A stretch of 6,082 nucleotides of DNA from the NCBI GenBank assembly GCA_938021445.1, contig CALIGR010000080.1, positions 1 to 6,082 on the forward strand. Reading direction: 5' to 3'. Under the pieces are notes generated by a model that worked only from the letters and a program-made list of their open reading frames with translations, did no database searches and was not told where the DNA came from. Made by a program: the position numbers and the translations under genes. How positions within the stretch are numbered: position 1 is the first letter of the stretch; the number at the start of each line of letters is the position of its first letter. Shown here piece after piece: positions 1 through 5,198 of this stretch. The DNA is from an uncultured Candidatus Altimarinota bacterium (GTDB lineage Bacteria; Patescibacteriota; Gracilibacteria; UBA4473).

Positions 1-255
1 ATCGGCTGGAATTTTTTTACGGATGAAGTGATAAAAAAACTGTCAGACAATCGTGAGAACCTTGTCTTTATGCTTTGGGGGAAATTGGCTCAGTCAAAAT
101 CCAGCTTAATTGATAGTCATAAACACCTCTTGTTAGAAGCGCCACATCCATCACCATTTTCAGCTCATACTGGGTTTTTGGGATGCCGACACTTCAGTCT
201 GGCAAATCAATACTTAGTTGAGCGAGGGCAGGACGCTATAAATTGGTCACTTTAG
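1..255 (+). CDS. ung: Uracil-DNA glycosylase, C-terminal part (5' truncated by window edge)
   Basis: Family-1 uracil-DNA glycosylase removes uracil from DNA in the first step of base excision repair in the cytoplasm. Frame 1 is open from the first base and runs to TAG at 253-255, giving 84 residues of the C-terminal part. The diagnostic block is HPSPFSAHTGFLGCRHFS, the family's HPSPLSAHRGFFGCxHFS motif: its His and the Ser-rich loop contact uracil and the minor groove. Upstream, LVFMLWGKLAQ matches the conserved VFLLWGxxAQ strand, and GWNFFTDEVIKKLS matches the GWExFTDxVI helix. It ends in a typical DAINW tail. A GTG at 28 is in frame but falls inside the conserved fold, so it is not a start. 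The catalytic Asp motif (GQDPYH) would lie upstream of the window. Identification is secure; completeness cannot be judged. Confidence 0.95.
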   Translation: MGWNFFTDEVIKKLSDNRENLVFMLWGKLAQSKSSLIDSHKHLLLEAPHPSPFSAHTGFLGCRHFSLANQYLVERGQDAINWSL

Positions 256-317
256 TAACTTTAAAAAACATTAAAAAATAAAAGCAATCAGAACTAAGCT
301 CTGAAGTGGATTTGTAT

Positions 318-346
318 TTGATAAAGATTTGTTGTTTTTGTAAATA
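318..346 (+). promoter_or_regulatory. Candidate promoter for the secreted-protein gene
   Basis: TTGATA at 318-323 matches the -35 consensus at five of six bases. At a 17-base spacing lies TAAATA (341-346), a poor -10; the neighbouring TATATA (345-350) looks better but would need a 21-base spacer. An alternative -10, TATTAT at 417-422, would give a very short leader before the ATG at 440, in line with other starts in this window, but it has only a weak -35. The choice cannot be made from sequence alone. Confidence 0.3.
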
Positions 347-353
347 TATAGAC

Positions 354-412
354 GAAAACAAAAATAAAGCTCTTGAGATAATCTATTAGATTTTTACGAG
401 AGTTTTGTTTTC
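354..412. repeat. Imperfect inverted repeat upstream of the secreted-protein gene
   Basis: GAAAACAAAA at 354-363 is the exact reverse complement of TTTTGTTTTC at 403-412. Inside it, CTCT at 370-373 pairs with AGAG at 399-402 once the six bases 364-369 are bulged out, giving 14 possible pairs around a loop of about 25 bases. The outer arm is almost all A-T, so an RNA hairpin would be weak. It could be a protein-binding dyad, part of the 5' region of the secreted-protein gene, or chance in AT-rich DNA. Confidence 0.4.
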
Positions 413-439
413 TATTTATTATTTCTTTTTTCCCACACT

Positions 440-1024
440 ATGAAAAAAACACTTCTTATGCTGTCGCTTGCCTTTGCTTTTTTTGGCACGGCGTCAGCGG
501 TGAAAACACCAACGCCAGAATCTTACTACGGAGCGCCTCATTCTCACTACGGTGAGCAGTACAATGTCTATCGTTACCAAGGACCTTACTACTACAATGA
601 TAACAACAACAAACACTATGCTCACGCTCAAGGGAGCTATATTTCAAATTACACTTCAAATGGTTACAACCACAATCAAGTAAACCGAAATAACTACGGT
701 TACCAACGACAAAGTTCAAACTGTGTGAACTGTGAGAAAAAAACTTACTACACACTGCCAAGTAATCGAGGAACGTATAAAACGTATAACTACACTACAA
801 AGTCTTGTCCAGGTGGATGTGAAATCCCTCAAACAAGAGTTGTTTACTCTAAAAACGGAGGAACGACTGGAACTCGATTTCGAGCGCCATCTGAGTACAA
901 AGCGCCTTGTTACCCAGGTCAAAATCAAATAAATAACGGTCGATACACTCAGAATCGACAAGTTCAAAACCACTCAGCTCCTTACTACCGAAGTACCGTA
1001 AACCACTGCACAACTTGTAACTAA
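440..1024 (+). CDS. Secreted Tyr/Asn-rich, cysteine-paired protein of unknown function
   Basis: I do not recognise this 194-aa protein. Residues 1-20 form a clear type I signal peptide: KK n-region, hydrophobic core LLMLSLAFAFF, and a TASA cleavage site before VKTP. No Cys follows the cleavage site, so it is not a lipoprotein, and there is no LPXTG-type anchor or later membrane segment. The mature 174 residues contain about 26 Tyr and 24 Asn, many in YY/YYY and NNN runs (GPYYYNDNNN around 48-57). Seven Cys occur as CxxC at 95-98, CPGGC at 123-127, a single Cys at 157, and CxxC at 190-193. The composition suggests an extended surface or matrix protein, with the Cys pairs available for disulfides or metal binding; this is inference. 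No Shine-Dalgarno precedes ATG (TTTTTTCCCACACT). The gene stands alone between ung and a terminator and is convergent with the lgt-like gene. Confidence 0.85.
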   Translation: MKKTLLMLSLAFAFFGTASAVKTPTPESYYGAPHSHYGEQYNVYRYQGPYYYNDNNNKHYAHAQGSYISNYTSNGYNHNQVNRNNYGYQRQSSNCVNCEKKTYYTLPSNRGTYKTYNYTTKSCPGGCEIPQTRVVYSKNGGTTGTRFRAPSEYKAPCYPGQNQINNGRYTQNRQVQNHSAPYYRSTVNHCTTCN

Positions 1025-1053
1025 GAGTTTTGAAGTGTTGGTAATAATTTAAG

Positions 1054-1080
1054 AACAGGCGGTAACTCGCCTGTTTTTTT
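1054..1080 (+). terminator. Intrinsic terminator after the secreted-protein gene
   Basis: AACAGGCG (1054-1061) and CGCCTGTT (1068-1075) form a perfect 8-bp stem with a six-base loop, followed directly by a T run to 1080. It lies about 30 bases after the TAA of the secreted-protein gene. The stop codon of the convergent lgt-like gene (1079-1081) overlaps the T run. Read from the minus strand the hairpin is followed only by TTCTTAAATTATT, so it would terminate that transcript less well. Confidence 0.9.
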
Positions 1081-1837
1081 AAGCCTTAGCCTCTGGAATC
1101 TTTCGGTATCCCCAAAGCAGAGCGCTAATGAGAATGAGGTCAAACACTTGCTCGATACGGACATATCTAAAAATAACCCAAGTGCTGTCTCCCCGAAAGC
1201 TATGCATAAAGAGGTCGATCAGGAGTAGTACGAGAATAGTAAGTACGGTCGATTTTCCCGGTCTTCGAATCCAAATATGTTCATTTTTACGAAACCAGAG
1301 AAACCAGGCGAAATGTAAAAGTAGCGCGTAGAGGGTTACCGGATGAACAGGGTTGAGAATATCAACGCCAAAAGTCTCATACTGGATACCCCAAAATAGA
1401 TCAGTTTCTCGGCCGTATATAGCTCCAGAAATATAGCCATATACATCTACCAACATATAGCCCACAATTAGTGGCATCATCATCAAATCAAACCAGCTCC
1501 AGAAAGGTTTTCCTTCACGAGATAGATCTCGATACATAAGCAACAGTATGGCAATGACCGCTCCCCAAAAATTGAACCCCTCAATCCAGAAAAATAAAAA
1601 AGCTATTGGGCCGTCGTCTGCAAAAATTTGTGGATTTAATAGGCACGCAATTAGTCGTCCTCCAAAAAGACCCACGAGAATCCATCGCCAAAAATGATGT
1701 GCAAAAAACTCAAGATCGAGTTTAGCTTTCTTAAGCCGTCCATAATAATAATAACTCGCAAAGAAAAACGTAAGAGCGGTTAAGGCTCCATAAATGTTAA
1801 TGTCGAAGAACTCAAAACTGAACTTTGAAAAATTCAT
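1079..1837 (-). CDS. Lgt-fold membrane protein, divergent, with catalytic positions replaced
   Basis: This 252-aa polytopic membrane protein has the layout of prolipoprotein diacylglyceryl transferase (Lgt), which moves diacylglycerol from phosphatidylglycerol to the lipobox cysteine. Recognisable pieces in Lgt order are YG (16-17), LFGGR (57-61), GFNFWGAVIA (87-96, where Lgt has MSFHGGLIG), D117-PLI, YISGAIYGRETDLFWG (135-150, Lgt FINGELWGRxxDLPWG), HPVTLY (165-170, Lgt HPSQLY), SFRGD (213-217, Lgt FFRxPD) and IEQ (228-230). About seven hydrophobic segments are visible. From memory of E. coli Lgt, His103, Arg143, Asn146, Glu151, Arg239 and Glu243 align here with Trp91, Asp131, Gly134, Ala139, Asp209 and His213. 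The fold is therefore likely but ordinary Lgt activity is doubtful, so no gene symbol is given. It is last in the minus-strand cluster, 56 bases after the preceding stop. A weak AAGAAG lies 5 bases before ATG. Confidence 0.8.
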   Translation of the reverse strand: MNFSKFSFEFFDINIYGALTALTFFFASYYYYGRLKKAKLDLEFFAHHFWRWILVGLFGGRLIACLLNPQIFADDGPIAFLFFWIEGFNFWGAVIAILLLMYRDLSREGKPFWSWFDLMMMPLIVGYMLVDVYGYISGAIYGRETDLFWGIQYETFGVDILNPVHPVTLYALLLHFAWFLWFRKNEHIWIRRPGKSTVLTILVLLLIDLFMHSFRGDSTWVIFRYVRIEQVFDLILISALLWGYRKIPEAKA

Positions 1838-1893
1838 AAGTACTTCTTTTTTAATGAATTTTGGAGGTTAAACAAGTCCTTTGAGCACAGGAT

Positions 1894-3072
1894 TTATTGG
1901 GTCCAGAAAAATAAAACAGGAAATTGAACGGTGTAAACGATTGCGAGAACGGTATAAGAAGCCCCAACGGAAAGATTATCCCACCAACTCTTTCGAGGAT
2001 TAAGACGGACAAAATAAAAAGAGGTTCCGATGAGCGCACAGAGTCCCCAAAAGTACCAAAGTACAGGAGAACCGGCCCAAAGTGATTTTGTTATAGATTC
2101 GGAGTCGAATATGTATTGTGCGATATAAAAAAGAAGGAGCACTGAAATCAAGAGTCCGAGCCACAGGATAAAACTGTAAAAGAGCGTGGTGATTTTCTCA
2201 ATAATCCGTCCATGACGAATGAACCAGGCGAATTCATTAACATCAATTTGAGCTAGAGCATCTTCGATGTTGAGCATTCCCCGGCCAACCAGTTTATCAA
2301 ACTTACCACCAATAGCTTGAAACTGGTTCTTTCTTCGGTTTATCTCTTCTTTTAGCTCTTCGGGAATATTGGCATCTTGTAAAAAAATCTCATCTTCACT
2401 GATCTGAGTGAGTAGTTTTTTGGTTAGACTTTTAAGATGATCAACTGAGTTTGAGTGTTTGAGCCTGACGAGTAAATCAATACGCGTTTCGATCTCTCTT
2501 TTCTTATTGGGATCGATATATTCACTATTTTCTTCTAGCAATGGAACGACCTCTGCTAAGACTCCATCGATCTTATCTACAATAAATTGTCGCTCTTTTT
2601 CGTTACTTTCGACGGCTTTTTTTAACTCTGCATTTGTATCAGATTTCTTTCTTTTCTTTTTTTTACTATTTTTTCTCTCTTCCAAACGAAGTTCCATAAT
2701 CAGTTTATCTTCAAGTTCTTTTTCGATGCCTTGTTTTTGTAGTTGAGCTTTTTGGGCTGCGTCTAAATTTTTTTCGACGAGGTAAAAAACTTCAAGCTTG
2801 TAGGAAACTCGCAACTTTTTATAAGCGGCATAGCGGTCGATAGCCTCGATGGTTCCCTTGACGGTCTTATGTTGGTCATTGAGTCCTTCGAATTGGAAAA
2901 CACTAAAGCCTTCTTTCGTGGTGCTGAATTGATCCGTTTTTTCTTCAAGGGTAAGAATTGATAACTTACTTTCTCCAAGTTTGCCTCGGGCTGCTTCCAG
3001 ATTTTCGGCCTCGATATGCCCCGAGATCTGTTTGCCTTCGGTGGTAACGGCTTGAAAATAGAATTTAGTCAT
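1894..3072 (-). CDS. Membrane protein with two tandem PilC/GspF-type N-terminal domains and a coiled-coil region
   Basis: This 392-aa protein is not a standard GspF/PilC. Residues 3-43 match the cytoplasmic N-terminal segment of type II secretion/type IV pilus platform proteins: FYFQAVTTEGK, then GHIEAENLEAARGKL (PilC-like F/Y-x-A...G...G-x-I-x-A-x-s...A...L). Residues 60-103 repeat the pattern: FEGLNDQHKTVKG, then TIEAIDRYAAYKKL. Then come a charged helical stretch (103-165) with a basic patch KKKKRKK at 137-143, a helical region to about 285, and three membrane segments at about 297-322, 335-356 and 370-390. The two four-helix GspF domains are missing. It may bind a cytoplasmic partner such as a pilus ATPase or act as a membrane scaffold, but no other pilus gene is in the window. 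The start is supported by a promoter directly upstream. AGGGAG abuts the ATG with only one base between, too close for a normal Shine-Dalgarno. Confidence 0.8.
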   Translation of the reverse strand: MTKFYFQAVTTEGKQISGHIEAENLEAARGKLGESKLSILTLEEKTDQFSTTKEGFSVFQFEGLNDQHKTVKGTIEAIDRYAAYKKLRVSYKLEVFYLVEKNLDAAQKAQLQKQGIEKELEDKLIMELRLEERKNSKKKKRKKSDTNAELKKAVESNEKERQFIVDKIDGVLAEVVPLLEENSEYIDPNKKREIETRIDLLVRLKHSNSVDHLKSLTKKLLTQISEDEIFLQDANIPEELKEEINRRKNQFQAIGGKFDKLVGRGMLNIEDALAQIDVNEFAWFIRHGRIIEKITTLFYSFILWLGLLISVLLLFYIAQYIFDSESITKSLWAGSPVLWYFWGLCALIGTSFYFVRLNPRKSWWDNLSVGASYTVLAIVYTVQFPVLFFWTQ

Positions 3073-3079
3073 TCTCCCT

Positions 3080-3107
3080 ATTATACCAGATTTTAGCGAC
3101 TTCTCAA
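3080..3107 (-). promoter_or_regulatory. Internal promoter for the PilC-N-domain gene, probably leaderless
   Basis: On the minus strand TTGAGA (3102-3107, five of six to consensus) and a perfect TATAAT (3080-3085) are separated by 16 bases. The -35 lies in the last codons of maf. Transcription would start about 6-7 bases past the -10, near 3073-3074, essentially at the ATG at 3072-3070. The last two genes of the cluster could therefore be expressed apart from uppP and maf, from a leaderless or near-leaderless mRNA. Confidence 0.7.
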
Positions 3108-3650
3108 AGCCTGATTTAACTTCAAAATAGGAATTCCAATAATATTGTAAAAATCGCCCTCAATAGATTCAATCAGCTTTATACCAGAGCTTAAAACCGA
3201 ATATCCACCACACTTGCCTTCCCATATTTTAGTGTCTAAAAAATCATTGAGCTCTGTCTCTGAAATATCAGCTCTAAATTTCACCTTAGATATTTCATAA
3301 AATGATTGGGTGTCGCCTCCAGGAAAAAAAACACAAACTCCTGTAATGACTTCCTGCCATTTTCCTTTAAAGTTTTCGATCATATTTTGAGCCTCAGCTT
3401 TGCTTTTAGGCTTTCCGAGTGACTTTCCCTCAAAGTGAATCATCGAGTCGAGACCTATAAGCGGTGATTTCATTTCAATGTTCCAAGCCGATAGAGCCTT
3501 GCCTTTGGCAAATTCTAAAACCTGCTCGTGTGGACGCAGATCAGGATTAATAATTTCTGCATAGTCCGGTATTTTTATTTCAAAATCATATCCGAGTTCA
3601 TGGAGTAACTTTTGTCGGTTTTTGGAAGAAGACGCGAGGATGAAGTCCAT
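3093..3650 (-). CDS. maf: Maf-family nucleoside triphosphate pyrophosphatase
   Basis: Maf proteins hydrolyse certain normal or modified nucleoside triphosphates to the monophosphate and pyrophosphate in the cytoplasm, and over-expression has been linked to division arrest. The 185-aa length is typical. Family motifs in order are FILASSSKNRQKLLHELG (3-20, the ILASxSPRRxxLL motif), FAKGKA (47-52), LIGLDSMI (64-71, with the conserved acidic D68 of GADTVV), LGKPKSKAEA (78-87), VITGV (101-105), and GGYSVLSSG...IEGDFYNIIGIP (148-174). Departures are SKNR for SPRR, LDS for ADT, and YSVLSSG for the usual YxIQGxG, so a Gln typical of the substrate pocket is replaced by Leu153. The fold is certain but the preferred nucleotide is not. 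The ATG lies three bases after the uppP stop with no Shine-Dalgarno, suggesting translational coupling. Confidence 0.93.
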   Translation of the reverse strand: MDFILASSSKNRQKLLHELGYDFEIKIPDYAEIINPDLRPHEQVLEFAKGKALSAWNIEMKSPLIGLDSMIHFEGKSLGKPKSKAEAQNMIENFKGKWQEVITGVCVFFPGGDTQSFYEISKVKFRADISETELNDFLDTKIWEGKCGGYSVLSSGIKLIESIEGDFYNIIGIPILKLNQALRSR

Positions 3651-3653
3651 GTT

Positions 3654-4436
3654 TTAAAAAATCAGTAATATAAGTCCCAACCCGATACAATAGGGAGCAA
3701 ACCAGATCCAGTGCTTATTGATAAGCTTGGTCATCCAGTGAATGGTTATTAAGGCTACCATAAAGGCAACAGCGCAGCCGAGTAACTCACTGCCAGAGAG
3801 GGGGAGTGACCAGTTATTGTCTTTGAGCATAAAAAAGCCAGCCCCGAGTATGGTCGGAATAGAGAGCAAAAAAGAGATCTTAGCAGAGATTTGTCGATTG
3901 ATCCCGAGGAGCACTAAAAACGCAATAGTGAGCCCAGACCTAGAAAGCCCTGGGATAACCGCGAGCCCTTGCATGAGACCAAGACCGATAACCATCCACC
4001 AGTTCAGGTTAGTCTCTGTTTTTGGACGACCTTTTTCTGCGATCACGATTAAGATCCCTGTCGCGATCAACGTCCCAGCGACTAAGTTGAGACTGATCTG
4101 CTCCGTCACAAAATCTTTCAAACTCAACGCCACCACAAAAGTCACCAAGGTCGCCACAATCAACTGCATCCCCAAAATTCCATCGGCTGTCACTTTTTTG
4201 TTTTTTCTAGACTCGGCGGAGAATACATACTTGAGACTATTGATCTTTATATCCCAAATAGACTGATAGTAGTACACCACAACGGCAAGAAGAGTCGCCA
4301 GGTGTAATGCAATAGTGAGGTTGAAGTTTTCATGGATGCCTAAAAAATGCTCCACCAGCCATAAGTGGCCACTCGAAGAAACGGGCAAAAACTCTGTCGC
4401 CCCCTGTACGATACCGAGAAAAAAATCCTGTAGCAT
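3654..4436 (-). CDS. uppP: Undecaprenyl-diphosphatase (UppP/BacA)
   Basis: UppP dephosphorylates undecaprenyl pyrophosphate to undecaprenyl phosphate in the membrane, recycling the lipid carrier for peptidoglycan and other surface polymers; over-expression gives bacitracin resistance. At 260 aa the protein is close to full family length. Motif 1 is GIVQGATEFLPVSSSGHL (8-25), with the (E/Q)xxxE pair as Q11 and E15 and the SSSGH loop. Motif 2 is PGLSRSGLT (162-170), with the essential Arg at 166. LSIP (191-194) and alternating hydrophobic helices to the C-terminus complete the pattern. All expected active-site residues are visible, so it should be functional. It begins 34 bases after the stop of the unknown 152-aa gene and is followed three bases later by maf. 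No Shine-Dalgarno is visible before its ATG. Confidence 0.97.
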   Translation of the reverse strand: MLQDFFLGIVQGATEFLPVSSSGHLWLVEHFLGIHENFNLTIALHLATLLAVVVYYYQSIWDIKINSLKYVFSAESRKNKKVTADGILGMQLIVATLVTFVVALSLKDFVTEQISLNLVAGTLIATGILIVIAEKGRPKTETNLNWWMVIGLGLMQGLAVIPGLSRSGLTIAFLVLLGINRQISAKISFLLSIPTILGAGFFMLKDNNWSLPLSGSELLGCAVAFMVALITIHWMTKLINKHWIWFAPYCIGLGLILLIF

Positions 4437-4470
4437 AACAGTGCCAGGCTATTTCCAGTGTTTGCTTAAG

Positions 4471-4929
4471 TCAATCCGAGTTTTTGATTCTGCCTTCGAT
4501 TCGAGTTCTATAAAAATCAGCTAAATTATTGGCCAATTCGGTCTGAAAATTTTCGTATGTCCCAGTAAAAACATAAACCCACAAATCATGGTCTGCACCA
4601 TCTTCAAATCTCATAGTAGTTAATAGTAGTTGGGTCTCGATGGCATGTATGGTTTCTTGATCTAAGTCTTCGGTTTCAGAAAGCCATTTTTTTCTAAATT
4701 GATCTAGTGTATTTAGAACAAGTACTTTGTTTCCCGGATTTGACAGGTTCTTTAGGACCTGGTCAAAGTGAATCCAAAAAGTGTTCTGCGGTTCATCTCT
4801 AGCACGACTATTTTTTATAATGGCTTGTTTTACTTCGTTGGTCAGAAAATTTGCCTCAAAAAACATTGCAACAAGTTGGCCTACCAATTGCTCTCTTTGC
4901 TCGCTTTCATCAGGGACTCGTCTAACCAT
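4471..4929 (-). CDS. Unknown soluble protein, first gene of the minus-strand cluster
   Basis: I do not recognise this 152-aa protein. It has no signal peptide and no hydrophobic span long enough for a membrane helix. It looks mainly alpha-helical and charged, with an acidic stretch SETEDLDQE (84-92), a hydrophobic core segment KVLVLNTLDQF (68-78), and an aromatic patch DLWVYVFTGTYENF (115-128). It appears to end on TGA (4471-4473), the only likely TGA stop here; reading through would add only a few codons before a TAG. It is the promoter-proximal gene, 34 bases before uppP on the same strand, so co-transcription is likely. A perfect TATAAT precedes its ATG. The reading frame spans the whole gap between a promoter and uppP, which supports it being real. 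Confidence 0.75.
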   Translation of the reverse strand: MVRRVPDESEQREQLVGQLVAMFFEANFLTNEVKQAIIKNSRARDEPQNTFWIHFDQVLKNLSNPGNKVLVLNTLDQFRKKWLSETEDLDQETIHAIETQLLLTTMRFEDGADHDLWVYVFTGTYENFQTELANNLADFYRTRIEGRIKNSD

Positions 4930-4943
4930 TTTTAAATCTTTTC

Positions 4944-4949
4944 ATTATA
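4944..4949 (-). promoter_or_regulatory. -10 box of the minus-strand cluster promoter
   Basis: A perfect TATAAT on the minus strand ends 14 bases before the ATG at 4929, so the transcript would begin near 4937 with a leader of only about 8-10 bases. No good -35 is present at 16-18 bases: the sequence there is a T run flanked by TTAG. The leader (AAAAGATTTAAAA) has no clear Shine-Dalgarno. Confidence 0.6.
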
Positions 4950-5007
4950 CCTCAATTTTACTAAAAAAACTAATCAGTAATCTCGCAAACTTTTTTTGTC
5001 ACGAATA

Positions 5008-5037
5008 TTTGCACACACTATATGTAGTGGCTATATT
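5008..5037 (+). promoter_or_regulatory. Candidate nrdA promoter
   Basis: TTTGCA (5008-5013, four of six to the -35 consensus) and TATATT (5032-5037, five of six to the -10) are 18 bases apart. The predicted start is near 5044, giving an untranslated leader of about 155 bases before the ATG at 5199. The first NrdR box fills the spacer and the second covers the region just after the start point, an arrangement suited to repression. Confidence 0.55.
5015..5030 (+). promoter_or_regulatory. NrdR box 1
   Basis: ACACTATATGTAGTGG fits the NrdR-box consensus acaCwAtATaTwGtgt, including the key C (5018) and G (5027) around an A/T-rich core. It lies between the -35 and -10 of the candidate nrdA promoter. 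NrdR is an ATP-cone zinc-ribbon repressor of ribonucleotide reductase genes. The assignment is strengthened by a second box in the usual phase and by nrdA downstream. Confidence 0.85.
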
Positions 5038-5046
5038 TTTCTTTGC

Positions 5047-5062
5047 GCCCAATATATAGGGT
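5047..5062 (+). promoter_or_regulatory. NrdR box 2
   Basis: GCCCAATATATAGGGT matches the same consensus, with C5050 and G5059 flanking a perfect AATATATA core. It starts exactly 32 bases after box 1, about three helical turns, which is the spacing typical of paired NrdR sites, so both lie on the same face of the DNA. It overlaps the region just after the predicted transcription start. Confidence 0.85.
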
Positions 5063-5114
5063 TTCAAACAAAAAAAAGTCCAAAAAGGATTTGCAAAAAG
5101 TTTATTTCAAAAAC

Positions 5115-5146
5115 CAGAACTCTAACAAAATAGTTATAGAGTGCTG
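5115..5146 (+). other. Predicted hairpin in the nrdA leader
   Basis: ACTCTAAC (5119-5126) pairs with GT and TAGAGT of 5133-5142 around a six-base AAAATA loop, with TA bulged; after an A/G mismatch, CAG (5115-5117) pairs with CTG (5144-5146). A short T-rich stretch (TGTATTTTTG) follows. It could act as a leader structure or weak attenuator, but the stem is AT-rich and may be chance. Nothing else convincing is seen between box 2 and the start codon. Confidence 0.35.
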
Positions 5147-5198
5147 TGTATTTTTGTCCCCTCAAACGCATTTTTTACTCTCTAAATTAAAGTACACC

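Noticed and set aside
288..304. TCAGA/TCTGA hairpin after ung as a terminator
   Set aside because: Only five pairs, no T run follows, and the loop is unremarkable.
256..439. Small RNA or extra gene in the spacer after ung
   Set aside because: No open frame with a start and no stable GC-containing structure; only AT-rich sequence with the dyad and promoter-like boxes.
456..973. Antisense and alternate-frame open stretches across the secreted-protein gene
   Set aside because: They lack family motifs and their composition mirrors the real frame. The sense frame has a signal peptide, structured Cys spacing and a terminator.
1054..1080. Same hairpin as an efficient terminator for the minus-strand cluster
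   Set aside because: On the minus strand the stem is followed by TTCTTAAATTATT rather than a U tract; it may help but is not a convincing intrinsic terminator in that direction.
2459..2746. Plus-strand Ser/Phe-rich open frame
   Set aside because: It is the reverse complement of the Lys/Glu-rich helical region of the PilC-N-domain protein, and the composition is explained by that.
3742..4266. 174-codon plus-strand open frame antisense to uppP
   Set aside because: UppP motifs on the minus strand are unambiguous; the antisense translation shows no recognisable features.
5053..5058. TATATA as the nrdA -10
   Set aside because: No acceptable -35 lies 16-18 bases upstream, and the bases form the core of NrdR box 2.
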